64,000 nt of DNA. Origin: Xenorhabdus stockiae. GTDB taxonomy: Bacteria; Pseudomonadota; Gammaproteobacteria; Enterobacterales; Enterobacteriaceae. Made by a program: the position numbers and the translations under genes. The stretch covers positions 1 to 64,000 of the forward strand of contig NZ_NJAJ01000003.1 of NCBI RefSeq assembly GCF_002632825.1. Reading direction: 5' to 3'. The notes under the pieces were generated by a model. The model worked only from the letters and a program-made list of their open reading frames with translations, searched no databases and had not been told where the DNA came from. Of this stretch, positions 39,041 to 48,654 are shown piece after piece. Position 1 is the first letter of the stretch, and each line of letters starts with the position of its first letter.

Positions 39041-40294
39041 CTAAGCTGGCTTAATAATATTTTTCCTGTCTATCCTGAATGGATAAATATTAAAAGAAGT
39101 ACTTCCTTTTAATGCAAGATCGGCGCAGGCTTTGCCAAATAATGGGGCAAATTTAAATGACCAGCCACCTAATGATAAGATAATATTTTTGTATTGGTCA
39201 TATTGTTGAGGTATAAAATCCAGGACGGCTGTATTATCAGGTAAATCAGCATGCAATGCTCTCGCCATATCAATAGGGGTTGTATCGACTCCTCTCATAT
39301 ATTTGTTGGCAAAATCCCGGGTTATATCAATATCTAATTCCTTTGGTGCAAAACACCTATCTTCCACATGATCATAAGTATACGAAGCCCAATCTACCGC
39401 CAGACGGATAAAGCCTTTTCTTGCAAAGTCATAACTAGGAAAGCCATAGAACAGGTTGCTGTAACCATTTTTAGAATTCTCAAATTGAAAAAACATTGGA
39501 TAGTTTTTTTCTGGAATTTCTCCGGTGAGTTTATAATATGAAAAGCACATATCCCAAATAATATAATTTATTCTTATTCCTACTGAGTCAGGTAATATTT
39601 GATTGGTGAAAGCATTAGAAGTCATCACTACTTTATCAGATTTATAGCTGCCATTGTTTGTTATAATCGAAACGCCATCTTGGCGGCTGGTTATTTTACA
39701 GACTTTTGTTTCCTCAGTAACGGTAACATTATTTGACTCTTTCAAGTATTGACCAAGTTTTTTGATAATATTTTTGACATCAATGGTTGCATTATCAGGG
39801 CTATATAAACCCATATAATTATCTGGCAGATTTTTGAAAGGATACTTACTTTCCAGTTCATCTTTGGTAATTATTTCATATTTTTTATTGAGTTCTTTTA
39901 ATACTCTTACTGGCCCGAATAGAGTGCCTTGTGGTGTATCACCTGTGGCGATACCAAAATTGAGTAACCCATTCATATACATGAATTTAGAATCCAGATC
40001 TTTTTCTAAATCATAATACATTTCTCCGGCTTTGAAAGATAATTTAGCATGTTCAAGATCATCATACACGGTTCTCCACATTCTGACATGTCCTGCTGAG
40101 CTTGAGTCTTGTGTTCCGATAGTATTCCTTTCTATCAGCAGTATATTCTTACCAGACTTAGCGGCATAATAAGCCGTGCACAATCCAATAATTCCTCCAC
40201 CGACTACACAGATATCATATTTTTTATTATGAATGTATTTATTTTCATGATCTGATAATGGTGATTCCATTTTAATAACGTCATGTCGATTCAT
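39041..40294 (-). CDS. FAD-dependent oxidoreductase, DAO family (sarcosine/N-methyl amino acid oxidase-like)
   Basis: 417 aa. N-terminal dinucleotide site ICVVGGGIIGLCTAYYAAKSGKNILLIE is followed by SSSAGHVRMWRTVY, typical of monomeric sarcosine oxidase/N-methyltryptophan oxidase. The C-terminal GGWSFKFAPLFGKACADLAL matches the FAD/substrate segment of that group. The Cys that binds FAD covalently in sarcosine oxidase (CMYT motif) appears replaced by Ala in RALHADLPDN, so non-covalent FAD or altered function is likely. About 30 extra N-terminal residues precede the Rossmann fold. It is strongly AT-biased. It forms a minus-strand pair with the oxidase at 40423-42180. Confidence 0.85.
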   Translation of the reverse strand: MNRHDVIKMESPLSDHENKYIHNKKYDICVVGGGIIGLCTAYYAAKSGKNILLIERNTIGTQDSSSAGHVRMWRTVYDDLEHAKLSFKAGEMYYDLEKDLDSKFMYMNGLLNFGIATGDTPQGTLFGPVRVLKELNKKYEIITKDELESKYPFKNLPDNYMGLYSPDNATIDVKNIIKKLGQYLKESNNVTVTEETKVCKITSRQDGVSIITNNGSYKSDKVVMTSNAFTNQILPDSVGIRINYIIWDMCFSYYKLTGEIPEKNYPMFFQFENSKNGYSNLFYGFPSYDFARKGFIRLAVDWASYTYDHVEDRCFAPKELDIDITRDFANKYMRGVDTTPIDMARALHADLPDNTAVLDFIPQQYDQYKNIILSLGGWSFKFAPLFGKACADLALKGSTSFNIYPFRIDRKNIIKPA

Positions 40295-40422
40295 CTATAT
40301 TCTCCAATTTTATTTATTGTTAAAATTTAATTTTATTAACTATAAAACCAGACACAGATTGCACGCCAAACACGATTGAGACTAAATAGTGTTCTATATT
40401 GAAATTCATTGCATATAGATAA

Positions 40423-42180
40423 TTATCGCCCTAAATAATATTCTTTATCTAACCACTCAGGCCAATTAAGACGAAATATTTCTTGTAATAATTTTTCCGT
40501 GACACAAAATGCTCCTTCAGTCCAGCCTTGATCCCCTGAATAAGCTTCTCCGATAATATGCACTGATTCATTTTTTATTGGATGCCTCATAAAAGGCATG
40601 ACTTCGTCAACTGATACTCCGACTTTCCATGCATGATATCCACCACCATATGGATCCTTAGACCAGTCTTGAATTCGGGCAATATAAGGAGGAGGAATAT
40701 CAATACCATGTAGCTCTTTAACCTGATTCATTGCTTCTTCGACCAGGTGTTTAGATACAGGCTCTCCGGGTAAAGGCGATTCTTTCAATTTTTCTTTTGA
40801 TACTATACGAGTTTCACAAGGTTCATAGATAGAGTCTTTATCTTTTATTTGTATCAGTGCTTTCCAAAATGTTACAGCCCGCATATCGTTATAGCTTGAT
40901 AGGAATAATGAATGTGAATTTTTATCGTCTGTGCCGAAATAGTAGCATTGGCGAATAGCTAAATCAGTAATTGATGCACCGGATTTGGTGTTAAATTGTT
41001 TATTCCACCACGGGTATTCAAATCCCATTAATAATTTTAATGATGGTTCAGGAATGACCGTATCAATATTCTTATTTAATTTTGGTTGTGAATGTTTATC
41101 AAAGAAAAAATTGTACTGATCCAGAAGATTAAGGGATTGTTTTGGCATTGCCAGAATAATAGTGTCAGTGTGTACTGTCCAATAAGTCTGGCTATTTTCA
41201 TTTCTGAATTTTAATGAATAACGACGATTTCCGCCATTATTATGTTGAAAAGTTATTAAAGTGTTTTTTAACCATAGCTTAGCACCATTTTGGTCTGTAT
41301 AGGCTTTTGCTAAAGCATAAGCTAATTGATCATATCCATTTTTAATAGTTCTATATTCTATATCAGTTTGTGTAAAATCACCTACCATATAAGACATTGA
41401 TTCAGCAGCATTCCAGTTTATGGTGTTTGAGTAATATCCTCCTGCATCAGATAAGAAATTATATCCTTCCTGACCGACTTGATCTTTAATTAAATTCCAG
41501 AATCCGATGTCTTTGACTTTCATTTGATCATAGGGGCTTCCTTTTTTAATATAAGTTATATTCTTTTTGATGATATCCCACTGCCGTAGACTGATTTTAA
41601 ATTTGTAATCATATTTACTTGTTTTTTCAACAAGATTACCATAGTTCTTCTTAAACCAAGGGTCTGCAACTAAAACGTCATATATAATCTTATTAAATAG
41701 CTGTGATGCACTATATCCTTGAATATCATCATTAAGAAAGTATCGTATTTTAAATTTTTTATCATTTTTCTGCATTTCAGACCATATATCCGCCCTGAAT
41801 CGCTGACCTCGTAAATAGAAAAAATTATTTGGTGAGTCACTTTCTGGAAAGGGAGCGTGATCTAATTTAAAAATATTTTCAATCAATGAAGTGGTGATCT
41901 TTTGTGATGTTAAATAACGCATTCCTCCTAACTCACCAATAATATCCATTCCAGGTAAGTTAACAGAGAGTAACCTTCCTCCTATCGTATGATTTAAATC
42001 AAAAATATGTACATTTGTAGGATAATTGGTGTTGTCAGAATAATCTCCACTTAACAAACGATATCCTGTATATAAACCAGATACACCCGCACCAACAATA
42101 GCAATATCAATTGATAGTTCTTCCTGAGTCCCGGTACTATGAGGAATTTGATCCATCTCAATTCTTTTGTTTATTTTCAT
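40423..42180 (-). CDS. Flavin amine oxidase / L-amino acid oxidase family protein
   Basis: 585 aa. The FAD site IAIVGAGVSGLYTGYRL is near residues 27-43, followed by the amine-oxidase GG motif HTIGGRLLSVNLPGM and ELGGMRYL. The C-terminal FAD-binding segment is VHIIGEAYSGDQGWTEGAF, as in L-amino acid oxidases and tryptophan 2-monooxygenases. No signal peptide is seen, so it is probably cytosolic. It would deaminate an amino acid or amine with release of hydrogen peroxide. Its stop is 128 bp from the DAO gene, suggesting one transcript and consecutive or parallel oxidation steps. The substrate is unknown. Confidence 0.85.
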   Translation of the reverse strand: MKINKRIEMDQIPHSTGTQEELSIDIAIVGAGVSGLYTGYRLLSGDYSDNTNYPTNVHIFDLNHTIGGRLLSVNLPGMDIIGELGGMRYLTSQKITTSLIENIFKLDHAPFPESDSPNNFFYLRGQRFRADIWSEMQKNDKKFKIRYFLNDDIQGYSASQLFNKIIYDVLVADPWFKKNYGNLVEKTSKYDYKFKISLRQWDIIKKNITYIKKGSPYDQMKVKDIGFWNLIKDQVGQEGYNFLSDAGGYYSNTINWNAAESMSYMVGDFTQTDIEYRTIKNGYDQLAYALAKAYTDQNGAKLWLKNTLITFQHNNGGNRRYSLKFRNENSQTYWTVHTDTIILAMPKQSLNLLDQYNFFFDKHSQPKLNKNIDTVIPEPSLKLLMGFEYPWWNKQFNTKSGASITDLAIRQCYYFGTDDKNSHSLFLSSYNDMRAVTFWKALIQIKDKDSIYEPCETRIVSKEKLKESPLPGEPVSKHLVEEAMNQVKELHGIDIPPPYIARIQDWSKDPYGGGYHAWKVGVSVDEVMPFMRHPIKNESVHIIGEAYSGDQGWTEGAFCVTEKLLQEIFRLNWPEWLDKEYYLGR

Positions 42181-42385
42181 GGTCCATCTCCATTAATATA
42201 AATAGTATTCTGCTGGAGTTGTTTTTTAATACAAGTCTGAGAAGAGAAGTAATTTTTATCAGTATGGTATTATTTTTCTAGAATTGGAGTAACTGGATTA
42301 ATCTGATTGTTCAAATCGTGTATTATTATTGATCTCAGATTTGAATTTTTTAAAACAAACAATTTTTATAGTGATGCAGGAAAAA

Positions 42386-43339
42386 ATGAAACCTATATCA
42401 GTGACCATCCTTACAGGATTTTTAGGATCAGGGAAAACGACATTATTACAGCATATTCTCAATGCTGAACATGGTTATAAAATTGCTGTCATAGAAAATG
42501 AATTTGGTGAAGTACCTATTGATAATGAACTTATCGGAGATAGAGCAACACAAATTAAAACACTAAGCAATGGTTGTATCTGTTGTAGTCGCTCGAATGA
42601 GCTGGAAGATACTTTACTTGATTTATTAGATGGTATTGATAACGGGCAGTTTGTTTTTGATCGTCTGATTATTGAATGTACAGGGATGGCAGATCCCGGC
42701 CCAATCACTCAGACTTTCTTTTCTCACGAGGTTTTGTGTCAGCGTTTTTTACTGGATGGCATTATTACACTGGTGGATGCGGTTCATGCAGAGCAGCAGC
42801 TTGATGATTTTTCCATTGCACAATCACAAGTAGGATATGCTGATAGGCTTTTGTTGACGAAAACGGATGTTGCTCCTGAGAATGACGCATTAATCGGGCG
42901 ATTGCAGAAGATCAATGCCAGAGCACCGATCCATAAGATCGTACATGGTGAGGCTGACTTAGGTCTGCTTTTTGATCTGGAAGGCTTTATTCTGAATGAT
43001 CAACTGACTATTACACAGCCTGTTTTTCGTTTTATCCCTCAGCACCAAAATAGTGTTCAGTCGATAGTTGTTACTCTGAACCATTCAGTGGAATTAACGA
43101 AAGTTTCAAATTTGATGGAAGAATTGTTACTGAGTTTTGCTGATAATTTACTGCGTTATAAAGGTATTCTTGCCATTCAGGAAGAATCGCGCAGGTTATT
43201 GTTTCAGGGAGTACAGCGTTTGTACAGTGCGGACTGGGATCGTGAATGGCGTGATGATGAACAGCGTCAAAGTGTGTTGGTTTTTATTGGAGTAGATCTG
43301 CCAGAGCAGAAAATCAGGGAAAAATTTGCACAACTATAG
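42386..43339 (+). CDS. yjiA: YjiA, CobW/COG0523 GTPase
   Basis: 317 aa (E. coli YjiA 318). A metal-binding P-loop GTPase of the metallochaperone group. Walker A GFLGSGKTT, VIENEFGEV, the metal motif NGCICCSRSNELE (CxCC), IECTGMADPGP and the LTKTD G4 motif are visible. The ATG at 42386 (MKPISVTIL) aligns with E. coli and has AGGA 5 bp before it; upstream in-frame starts are not needed. In E. coli yjiA follows btsT-yjiX directly. Here two oxidase genes lie between. Confidence 0.93.
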   Translation: MKPISVTILTGFLGSGKTTLLQHILNAEHGYKIAVIENEFGEVPIDNELIGDRATQIKTLSNGCICCSRSNELEDTLLDLLDGIDNGQFVFDRLIIECTGMADPGPITQTFFSHEVLCQRFLLDGIITLVDAVHAEQQLDDFSIAQSQVGYADRLLLTKTDVAPENDALIGRLQKINARAPIHKIVHGEADLGLLFDLEGFILNDQLTITQPVFRFIPQHQNSVQSIVVTLNHSVELTKVSNLMEELLLSFADNLLRYKGILAIQEESRRLLFQGVQRLYSADWDREWRDDEQRQSVLVFIGVDLPEQKIREKFAQL

Positions 43340-43788
43340 TTAGTCATTTTTTAATAACAAGATATCTGTTTCACTGAACTTGAAAAATGAAGGGAATATT
43401 CCCTTCATTTTTTAAGCTGCCTCTTTACTGATGAAATCACTTCATTGCAGTAAGATTCTGGGTAATGCATTTTTCTATATCTACCTTTCAGTTGCTGTAT
43501 TACTGGCTGCAACCTGAAATTCATAATGTATATTATTAAGAATAGGTAGAAATTTTTTTCACATATTTAAATAGAAATTTATATTATAAATTCTAACCTG
43601 GAGTTTAAGTTTTATAAAAACAGTAAGTACTGATTTAACAAATAAAAAACAATAAAGACAAATATTATACATAAATCAGATTTATCATACGTTAAGGTTC
43701 ATATTTGTATTATGATGAATTCACCTGTTTTTTTATCTGCAATCTCCACAGAAGAAGTAGTGGAGATCGTCGCAATAACAGATCATGT

Positions 43789-43915
43789 TATACACTTCGT
43801 CTTTCAAGTTGCCTCTTTGTTGGCCGCGCTCGCTCACCCCTGTCACATAGTTATCTATGCTCCTGGGGGTGAACTCCCTTGCCGCTGCGATGCATCTTGA
43901 ATTCTATTGTGTATA
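43789..43915. repeat. ERIC element (127 bp), copy 2
   Basis: Same boundaries as copy 1 (TATACAC ... GTGTATA) and the same 127-bp length. It contains CGCTCGCTCACCCCTGTCAC and CTCCTGGGGGTGAACTCCC. The two copies differ at several positions, mostly in the right half. It lies just downstream of the recombinase gene's 3' end. Confidence 0.93.
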
Positions 43916-43942
43916 GTGAATACAGGGAAAATAGATGGAAAT

Positions 43943-44506
43943 TCACTTAGAGTGTGTTTCCCAAATGTTAGAAAAGCGTTTTACATTACTGGCTGTGTAA
44001 ATCACTGTATGTGAAATATTACGGTGCCCCAGATAATCCTGAATTAAACGTGTATCACGGCCGAGATCGGCAAGTGCGTAACCACAGGCATGTCTTAGCA
44101 TATGAGGGTGTGGAGAAACACTGACCGCAGCCTGCTTGCCATAACGCTTTAGTAACCCATAAACTTGTTGCCGTGAAACCGCTCCCGATTTTTGGGAGAG
44201 GAAAACCCATGGAGAATCCGCTTCTCGCCATTTTTGGCGTACATCCAGCCATTTTTTTAGTGCTTCAATTTCTTCCGGGATTAGTGGATGTGTTGTTGAC
44301 AGACCACCTTTTAATCGTCTGATATGAATAATAGCTGAATTTAAATCGAGATCGGATAAACATAAATTACACAGCTCACTGACTCTGAAGCCATGAATAA
44401 AACACATCAATAACATGCAATAATCTCGTTCTGCATGACGTCCTTGTTTTGTTTCTGCCAAAATTGCATCTATTTCGTATCGGGTTAAAAATTTACGTTG
44501 CTTCAT
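43943..44506 (-). CDS. FimB/FimE/MrpI-type tyrosine recombinase
   Basis: 187 aa, the short form of tyrosine recombinase that inverts fimbrial promoter segments. Catalytic residues are in place: Arg41 (GFRVSEL), His135 and Arg138 (HPHMLRH), His161 (GHRNISHT) and Tyr170 (IYTASN). Length matches FimB/FimE (~200) and MrpI (~190). No fimbrial genes are within 20 kb and no inverted repeats were found by eye around it, so it is an orphan whose target may lie in the AT-rich gap upstream or elsewhere. The start ATG has AGGAA about 11 bp upstream. Confidence 0.88.
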   Translation of the reverse strand: MKQRKFLTRYEIDAILAETKQGRHAERDYCMLLMCFIHGFRVSELCNLCLSDLDLNSAIIHIRRLKGGLSTTHPLIPEEIEALKKWLDVRQKWREADSPWVFLSQKSGAVSRQQVYGLLKRYGKQAAVSVSPHPHMLRHACGYALADLGRDTRLIQDYLGHRNISHTVIYTASNVKRFSNIWETHSK

Positions 44507-45437
44507 GAAATTATCATTCCTATTACATCAGTTCGATCAGCTATAAATAACGGGGATATTTAAACTAATCGAATACAACAAGCTATTGGAGCTTTTCCAC
44601 ATGATTGGATAAATACCAGGTTAATATAATTAGAAAACAGACAATGAAGAAATTTACTGCTTCTATTTATCTTTTTTTAATGAAAATATTTATTGAGAAA
44701 GTGTAAATATTTGTTATGTAACCCTCGTGAATAGAATGGGCTAATTATAAAGATAATTCTACTAAGAATGTTGTTTGGCTAAATTTTGCAACTAAACATT
44801 TTACTGAGTTTTATTTTTAGTTTTTTATTCTTATATTGTTCCTTTAGGGTGTAGTGGTTTCGTCTTTTTACTGCATTTAGTGGAAAAAGTAAATGATTTA
44901 TCTAATTAGATCAAAATATACACTTATTTTGTGTGCTAATTATCTACAAAAAGACTCCATATGATATTTTATGGATTAATATTTTATGTTTTTTGAATAT
45001 ACGATATTTTGTTTTGATGTTTAATATTTAATGATGATAGTAGGCATTTTAATGCCAATAATGGAAGTATTGTAGAGTGTTAAATGATCAATGGATATGT
45101 ATTGGAGAACTATTATTTATAGTTACTATTTTTGTAAGTGATTATTTCATTAATAACTAAATGGCTTTATTTTTCCTATTAAGGCAGGATAAATTATTAA
45201 ATAAATATAAATTATAATTAATTAAAAATGACGATTATCATTGCAATAATAGTTTATTAGAGGTATTTGATAACACAAATGACTTATAGATTTCAAGATA
45301 CATTGTGGTAGTTAAGGAATGAATTTATCCGGCATAAAATATGCATTCCAGATGAGAGATTGTGATCTTTATAAAAAGGGTAATAGAGGTAGATGCGTAA
45401 AGATAATAGAAAAGCTAATTGAAATATGTCTGATAAA
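44507..45437. other. Long AT-rich gap between the recombinase and dlsT
   Basis: About 930 bp, very AT-rich, without a convincing gene on either strand. It holds the recombinase promoter near 44507-44600. I see no IS, tRNA or clear inverted-repeat pair. The 72-codon reading frame at 45293-45511 overlaps the dlsT terminator and is not supported. The region could be an invertible or remnant fimbrial segment, but nothing in the sequence shows it. Confidence 0.45.
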
Positions 45438-45460
45438 GACCTTCCGTAGCGGAAGGCCGT
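45438..45460 (-). terminator. Terminator of dlsT
   Basis: A 7-bp stem, CCTTCCG with CGGAAGG around TAG (45440-45456), lies 57 bp beyond the dlsT stop. Read on the minus strand it is followed by TCTTTATC. Confidence 0.75.
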
Positions 45461-45512
45461 TATTTGTAAATAAACTTTAATCATAAAACAGTCAGTGACT
45501 GTTTTTATCACA

Positions 45513-46838
45513 TCAAGAAAAGGCCAGGAAAGGAGAGATACACAGTAAGAGCCCTGTGAAGATAATTAAAACCAGTGAGACTCCTTTGTAGTGATGAAGG
45601 CTGGGGACTTTATAAACCAGATAGGCTGGAATTAGGCAGCCTACAATCCCAAATATCGGGCTACAGATAGAGGTGAAACTTAAAACAGGGGCATTAAGAA
45701 TGATAGCTCCCCACGCCAATAAAATAGCAAATACCATAATGCCTTTTTGGACCCACTTTTCATTGATTTTTGCAGCAGGCATTAACCGTCCTAGCAGGTT
45801 CATGGCTATTCCCTGACTGGCTTCGCGGAATCCGAGATAAACACCAAAAAAAGCGGTCATGACAGCGAAGACATTGAGCATGACACTGACAAAAATGACC
45901 CAGCCACCAGGGAAAAATTGGGCGGCAATCGCAAGTGCAGAAATATTCTGCTCATAAGCTTTGATTGCTTCATCGTGCCCTAGTGCCAGCGTGAAAGAGA
46001 CGGCATAGAAAAATACGGTACAAAACAGGATAGCAAAGGCAATATTCATCGCTCGTAGTGCCTTATAGCGGGCAACTTCGCGGTTGCTTTCATGACTTCG
46101 ATAAGAGATAACCATTGGGCTGAGTGTCTGAATAAACAAAATGGAAGTCAGTGTGAAAGGTAGCGTGATAATGGCTTTTTTGATTAACATGGAAAAAGGA
46201 GGAAGCGCACCGATATTGTATAAGTGCCACATACCAATCATGGAAAGCCCCAGTGCTGCAACAACAACTAATTTTACCGTTACCATCAGGCTGGAAACTT
46301 TAAATAGTAATTGCTCACTACGGGAAGAAATCATCACTAAAATACAGATTAAGGCCAGACCATAAAAAGGATTTTCGGAGAGTAAGTTATCGGTCACTCC
46401 GAAGGTTTGTAGGTATGAGGCGCTATCATTGGTAATTGCAGTGGAGTAAACAAACATCCAAATTACCAGCATAATAAAGTAGAGCACACCTAATAAAATC
46501 CCCCAGTTTTTACCAAGATAACCCCCGATTATGCTGGGATAGTCTTTACATTCGGGGGATTCGGCAAGTGTATTAATGAACAACCGCTGAAAAAGATACA
46601 TAGCCGGATAGCCGATAACTGAAGAGAGCAGGAAAACCCATAGTCCCATCAGACCAACCTGAACAGGAAGGAAAACAATACCTGCTCCTATGGCCATGCC
46701 AATACTCATGATCACCCAACCCATGTCAGTACCATTGAACTTTATGGCTTGTTTCCATTCAGCTTCTGTCATATTGGCTCGTTTTGCTGCCGAAGAAACA
46801 TGAGACATGGGCTGATTACCTTTTATTGCTGTTTTCAT
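45513..46838 (-). CDS. dlsT: DlsT (YhaO), serine/cysteine transporter of the HAAAP family
   Basis: 441 aa, with long near-identical stretches to E. coli YhaO/DlsT, e.g. GWVIMSIGMAIGAGIVFLPV, IGYPAMYLFQRLFINTLA and ILFIQTLSPMVISYRSHE. An inner-membrane symporter with 11 membrane segments; E. coli DlsT imports D- and L-serine and is implicated in cysteine handling. In E. coli its partner is the cysteine desulfidase cyuA (yhaM), which is absent here. GAGAA lies upstream of the ATG. Confidence 0.92.
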   Translation of the reverse strand: MKTAIKGNQPMSHVSSAAKRANMTEAEWKQAIKFNGTDMGWVIMSIGMAIGAGIVFLPVQVGLMGLWVFLLSSVIGYPAMYLFQRLFINTLAESPECKDYPSIIGGYLGKNWGILLGVLYFIMLVIWMFVYSTAITNDSASYLQTFGVTDNLLSENPFYGLALICILVMISSRSEQLLFKVSSLMVTVKLVVVAALGLSMIGMWHLYNIGALPPFSMLIKKAIITLPFTLTSILFIQTLSPMVISYRSHESNREVARYKALRAMNIAFAILFCTVFFYAVSFTLALGHDEAIKAYEQNISALAIAAQFFPGGWVIFVSVMLNVFAVMTAFFGVYLGFREASQGIAMNLLGRLMPAAKINEKWVQKGIMVFAILLAWGAIILNAPVLSFTSICSPIFGIVGCLIPAYLVYKVPSLHHYKGVSLVLIIFTGLLLCISPFLAFS

Positions 46839-47952
46839 AATAGTTCTCGCTTACATTTTTGGTGTTGGAGTCGGGTTTAACTAAGTGCAGGGAGACATAC
46901 CATATAAACACCAAAGAATTGTTTGCTCAGAAAATGAATTGTTGTGTGTTGATATTAAAGAATTTTATGAAGAAAATGTTTTCCGGATGACTCTGGCTTA
47001 ATACGTTTTTGAGAAGAGTCATTTTTATGCCTAAATGGGTGCGGTTTATCATTTTCTTTTTATATCAGGAGGTTGTAATTGTTTATAATATTGAAAATTT
47101 AAACAACCAGAGAGAAAACGATGTGTTTTATCACATCTGAACTTACTCAAAACATCCTGTTAGTATTAAATCCTTTTTATTATTTTCATTATGATATAAT
47201 TTAGAATATTAATCTAGTTTTTTCTTATTAGCGATAAAAAATGGATAAAAATCCATCTGTCCTAATGTGGGTAATTTTATTTATTTATTTTTATATTTTA
47301 TTTAATCTGAATCAATTTATGGTCAGAATATTGTATTAATTTATCGCTTTAAATAAAAATAACGGAACGGAATAGATGCTTATCAAATATTATTTAATGA
47401 TTAATTAAACCATCTGATATTTATATGATTTTAAAATGGCATGTATGTGTTTTTGTTTTGTTTATTTTTTAAAATTATATTTGTTTTGTTTTTCCGTTTT
47501 TTTAGAAAGTTATTTCTATTTTTAGATAGGAATTAGTGATTTTATCGTAGTTGTGATATTCAAAACTCATCAGGTATAGTGACACAGGCGAGGCCTAGTG
47601 TGAGAAGCTCTGGAAGAGATGTTAATTATCATTTAAGTCAGGGTTTATATAATTATTCCTATTTTTAGCGGGTTGTTTGGAAATAATATTCCGCAATATA
47701 TGATATTTCTATAATGATATTTTAAGGTTTAATATCTTCAGTTTTGTTTAACTATAGTGACAGAGCATTGTTGATTATATCATGTTTTATTTCATGGACT
47801 TTTCCTATGATAAAACCTATTATTTAGCCGTTTTATCTTGGTCATATCTGCCGTTATATACTTAATTTCGCTTAAATAGAAACCAGCAAGATAATATAAA
47901 GGTATAACTGACCTGACAGGCTGTTAATCAAAAAATTCGCAGGAAGAAAATA
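46839..47952. other. AT-rich ~1.1-kb gap between dlsT and the lipoprotein operon
   Basis: This divergent control region holds no certain gene. A palindrome GATGTG-N6-CACATC lies at 47120-47137; its spacing does not match CRP. A possible small ORF, 47027-47140 (37 codons, beginning MPKWVRFIIFFL), has a hydrophobic start but only a weak ribosome site. A perfect AGGAGG at 47067 precedes no long frame. The last ~100 bp should contain the promoter of the CsgG-like operon. No RNA gene is recognised. Confidence 0.4.
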
Positions 47953-48624
47953 ATGAAAAGTAAACTGACTTTAGCTTCTGTTTGTCTGGCTTCACTCATG
48001 CTAGCCGGCTGTGCAACAGAATCCTCATCAACTCTTCAGGTTCAAAAAGTTTCCTCTTATAACACAACCTACAAAGGTATTCGCAGCCCTATTGCTGTGG
48101 GTAAGTTTGAAAACCGTTCAAGCTACCAGAATGGTATTTTCTCTGATGGTATTGATCGTTTGGGTAACCAGTCAAAAACTATTCTGGTGACAGACTTACA
48201 GCAAACCGGTCGTTTTAATGTGCTGGAGCGCACGAATATGGCCGAATTGCAAACAGAAGCCGGATTACAAGGTAAAGCACAGAAGTTAAAAGGGGCAAGT
48301 TATGTCATTACTGGTGCAGTGACTGAATTTGGCCGTAAAGAAGTAGGTGATCACCAGTTATGGGGAATTTTAGGTCGTGGTAAATCACAGATCGCTTATG
48401 CAAAAGTGATGCTGAATGTGGTGAATGTGGAAACTTCCGAAGTCGTTTTCTCTTCAGCGGGAGCCGGGGAGTACAAGCTATCCAACCGTGAAATTATTGG
48501 ATTTGGCGGCACTTCGGGTTATGACTCCACTCTGAATGGCAAGGTTTTGGATTTGGCAATTCGTGAAGCCGTGAATGATTTAGTGTCAGGTATTGAAAGT
48601 GGTGCTTGGAAGCCAACGAATTAA
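47953..48624 (+). CDS. CsgG/HfaB-family lipoprotein
   Basis: 223 aa with signal peptide and lipobox LMLAGC (Cys20). The CsgG fold is indicated by RSPIAVGKFENRSSYQNGIFSDGIDRLGNQSKTILVTDLQQTGRFNVLERTNM, then GASYVITGAVTEF and YAKVMLNVVNVETSEVVFSS. CsgG forms the curli secretion pore, but no csgA/B/E/F genes are present. The gene instead starts a three-lipoprotein unit found in several Gram-negative bacteria and of unknown role. AGGAAG precedes the ATG. Confidence 0.88.
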   Translation: MKSKLTLASVCLASLMLAGCATESSSTLQVQKVSSYNTTYKGIRSPIAVGKFENRSSYQNGIFSDGIDRLGNQSKTILVTDLQQTGRFNVLERTNMAELQTEAGLQGKAQKLKGASYVITGAVTEFGRKEVGDHQLWGILGRGKSQIAYAKVMLNVVNVETSEVVFSSAGAGEYKLSNREIIGFGGTSGYDSTLNGKVLDLAIREAVNDLVSGIESGAWKPTN

Positions 48625-48654
48625 TAATAAATATTATATAGGAAAGATCATTTA

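Noticed and set aside
43712-43900. 62-codon plus-strand ORF beginning MMNSPVFLSAIS
   Set aside because: More than half of it lies inside the ERIC element, which has no stop in this frame, and no family is recognisable. It might be a gene end overwritten by the ERIC, but this cannot be shown.
45293-45511. 72-codon minus-strand ORF downstream of dlsT
   Set aside because: It contains the dlsT terminator hairpin, has no recognisable motif and lies in low-complexity AT-rich DNA.
47120-47137. CRP site from GATGTG-N6-CACATC
   Set aside because: Only 6 bases separate TGTG and CACA, whereas the CRP consensus requires 8. It may be another palindromic operator.
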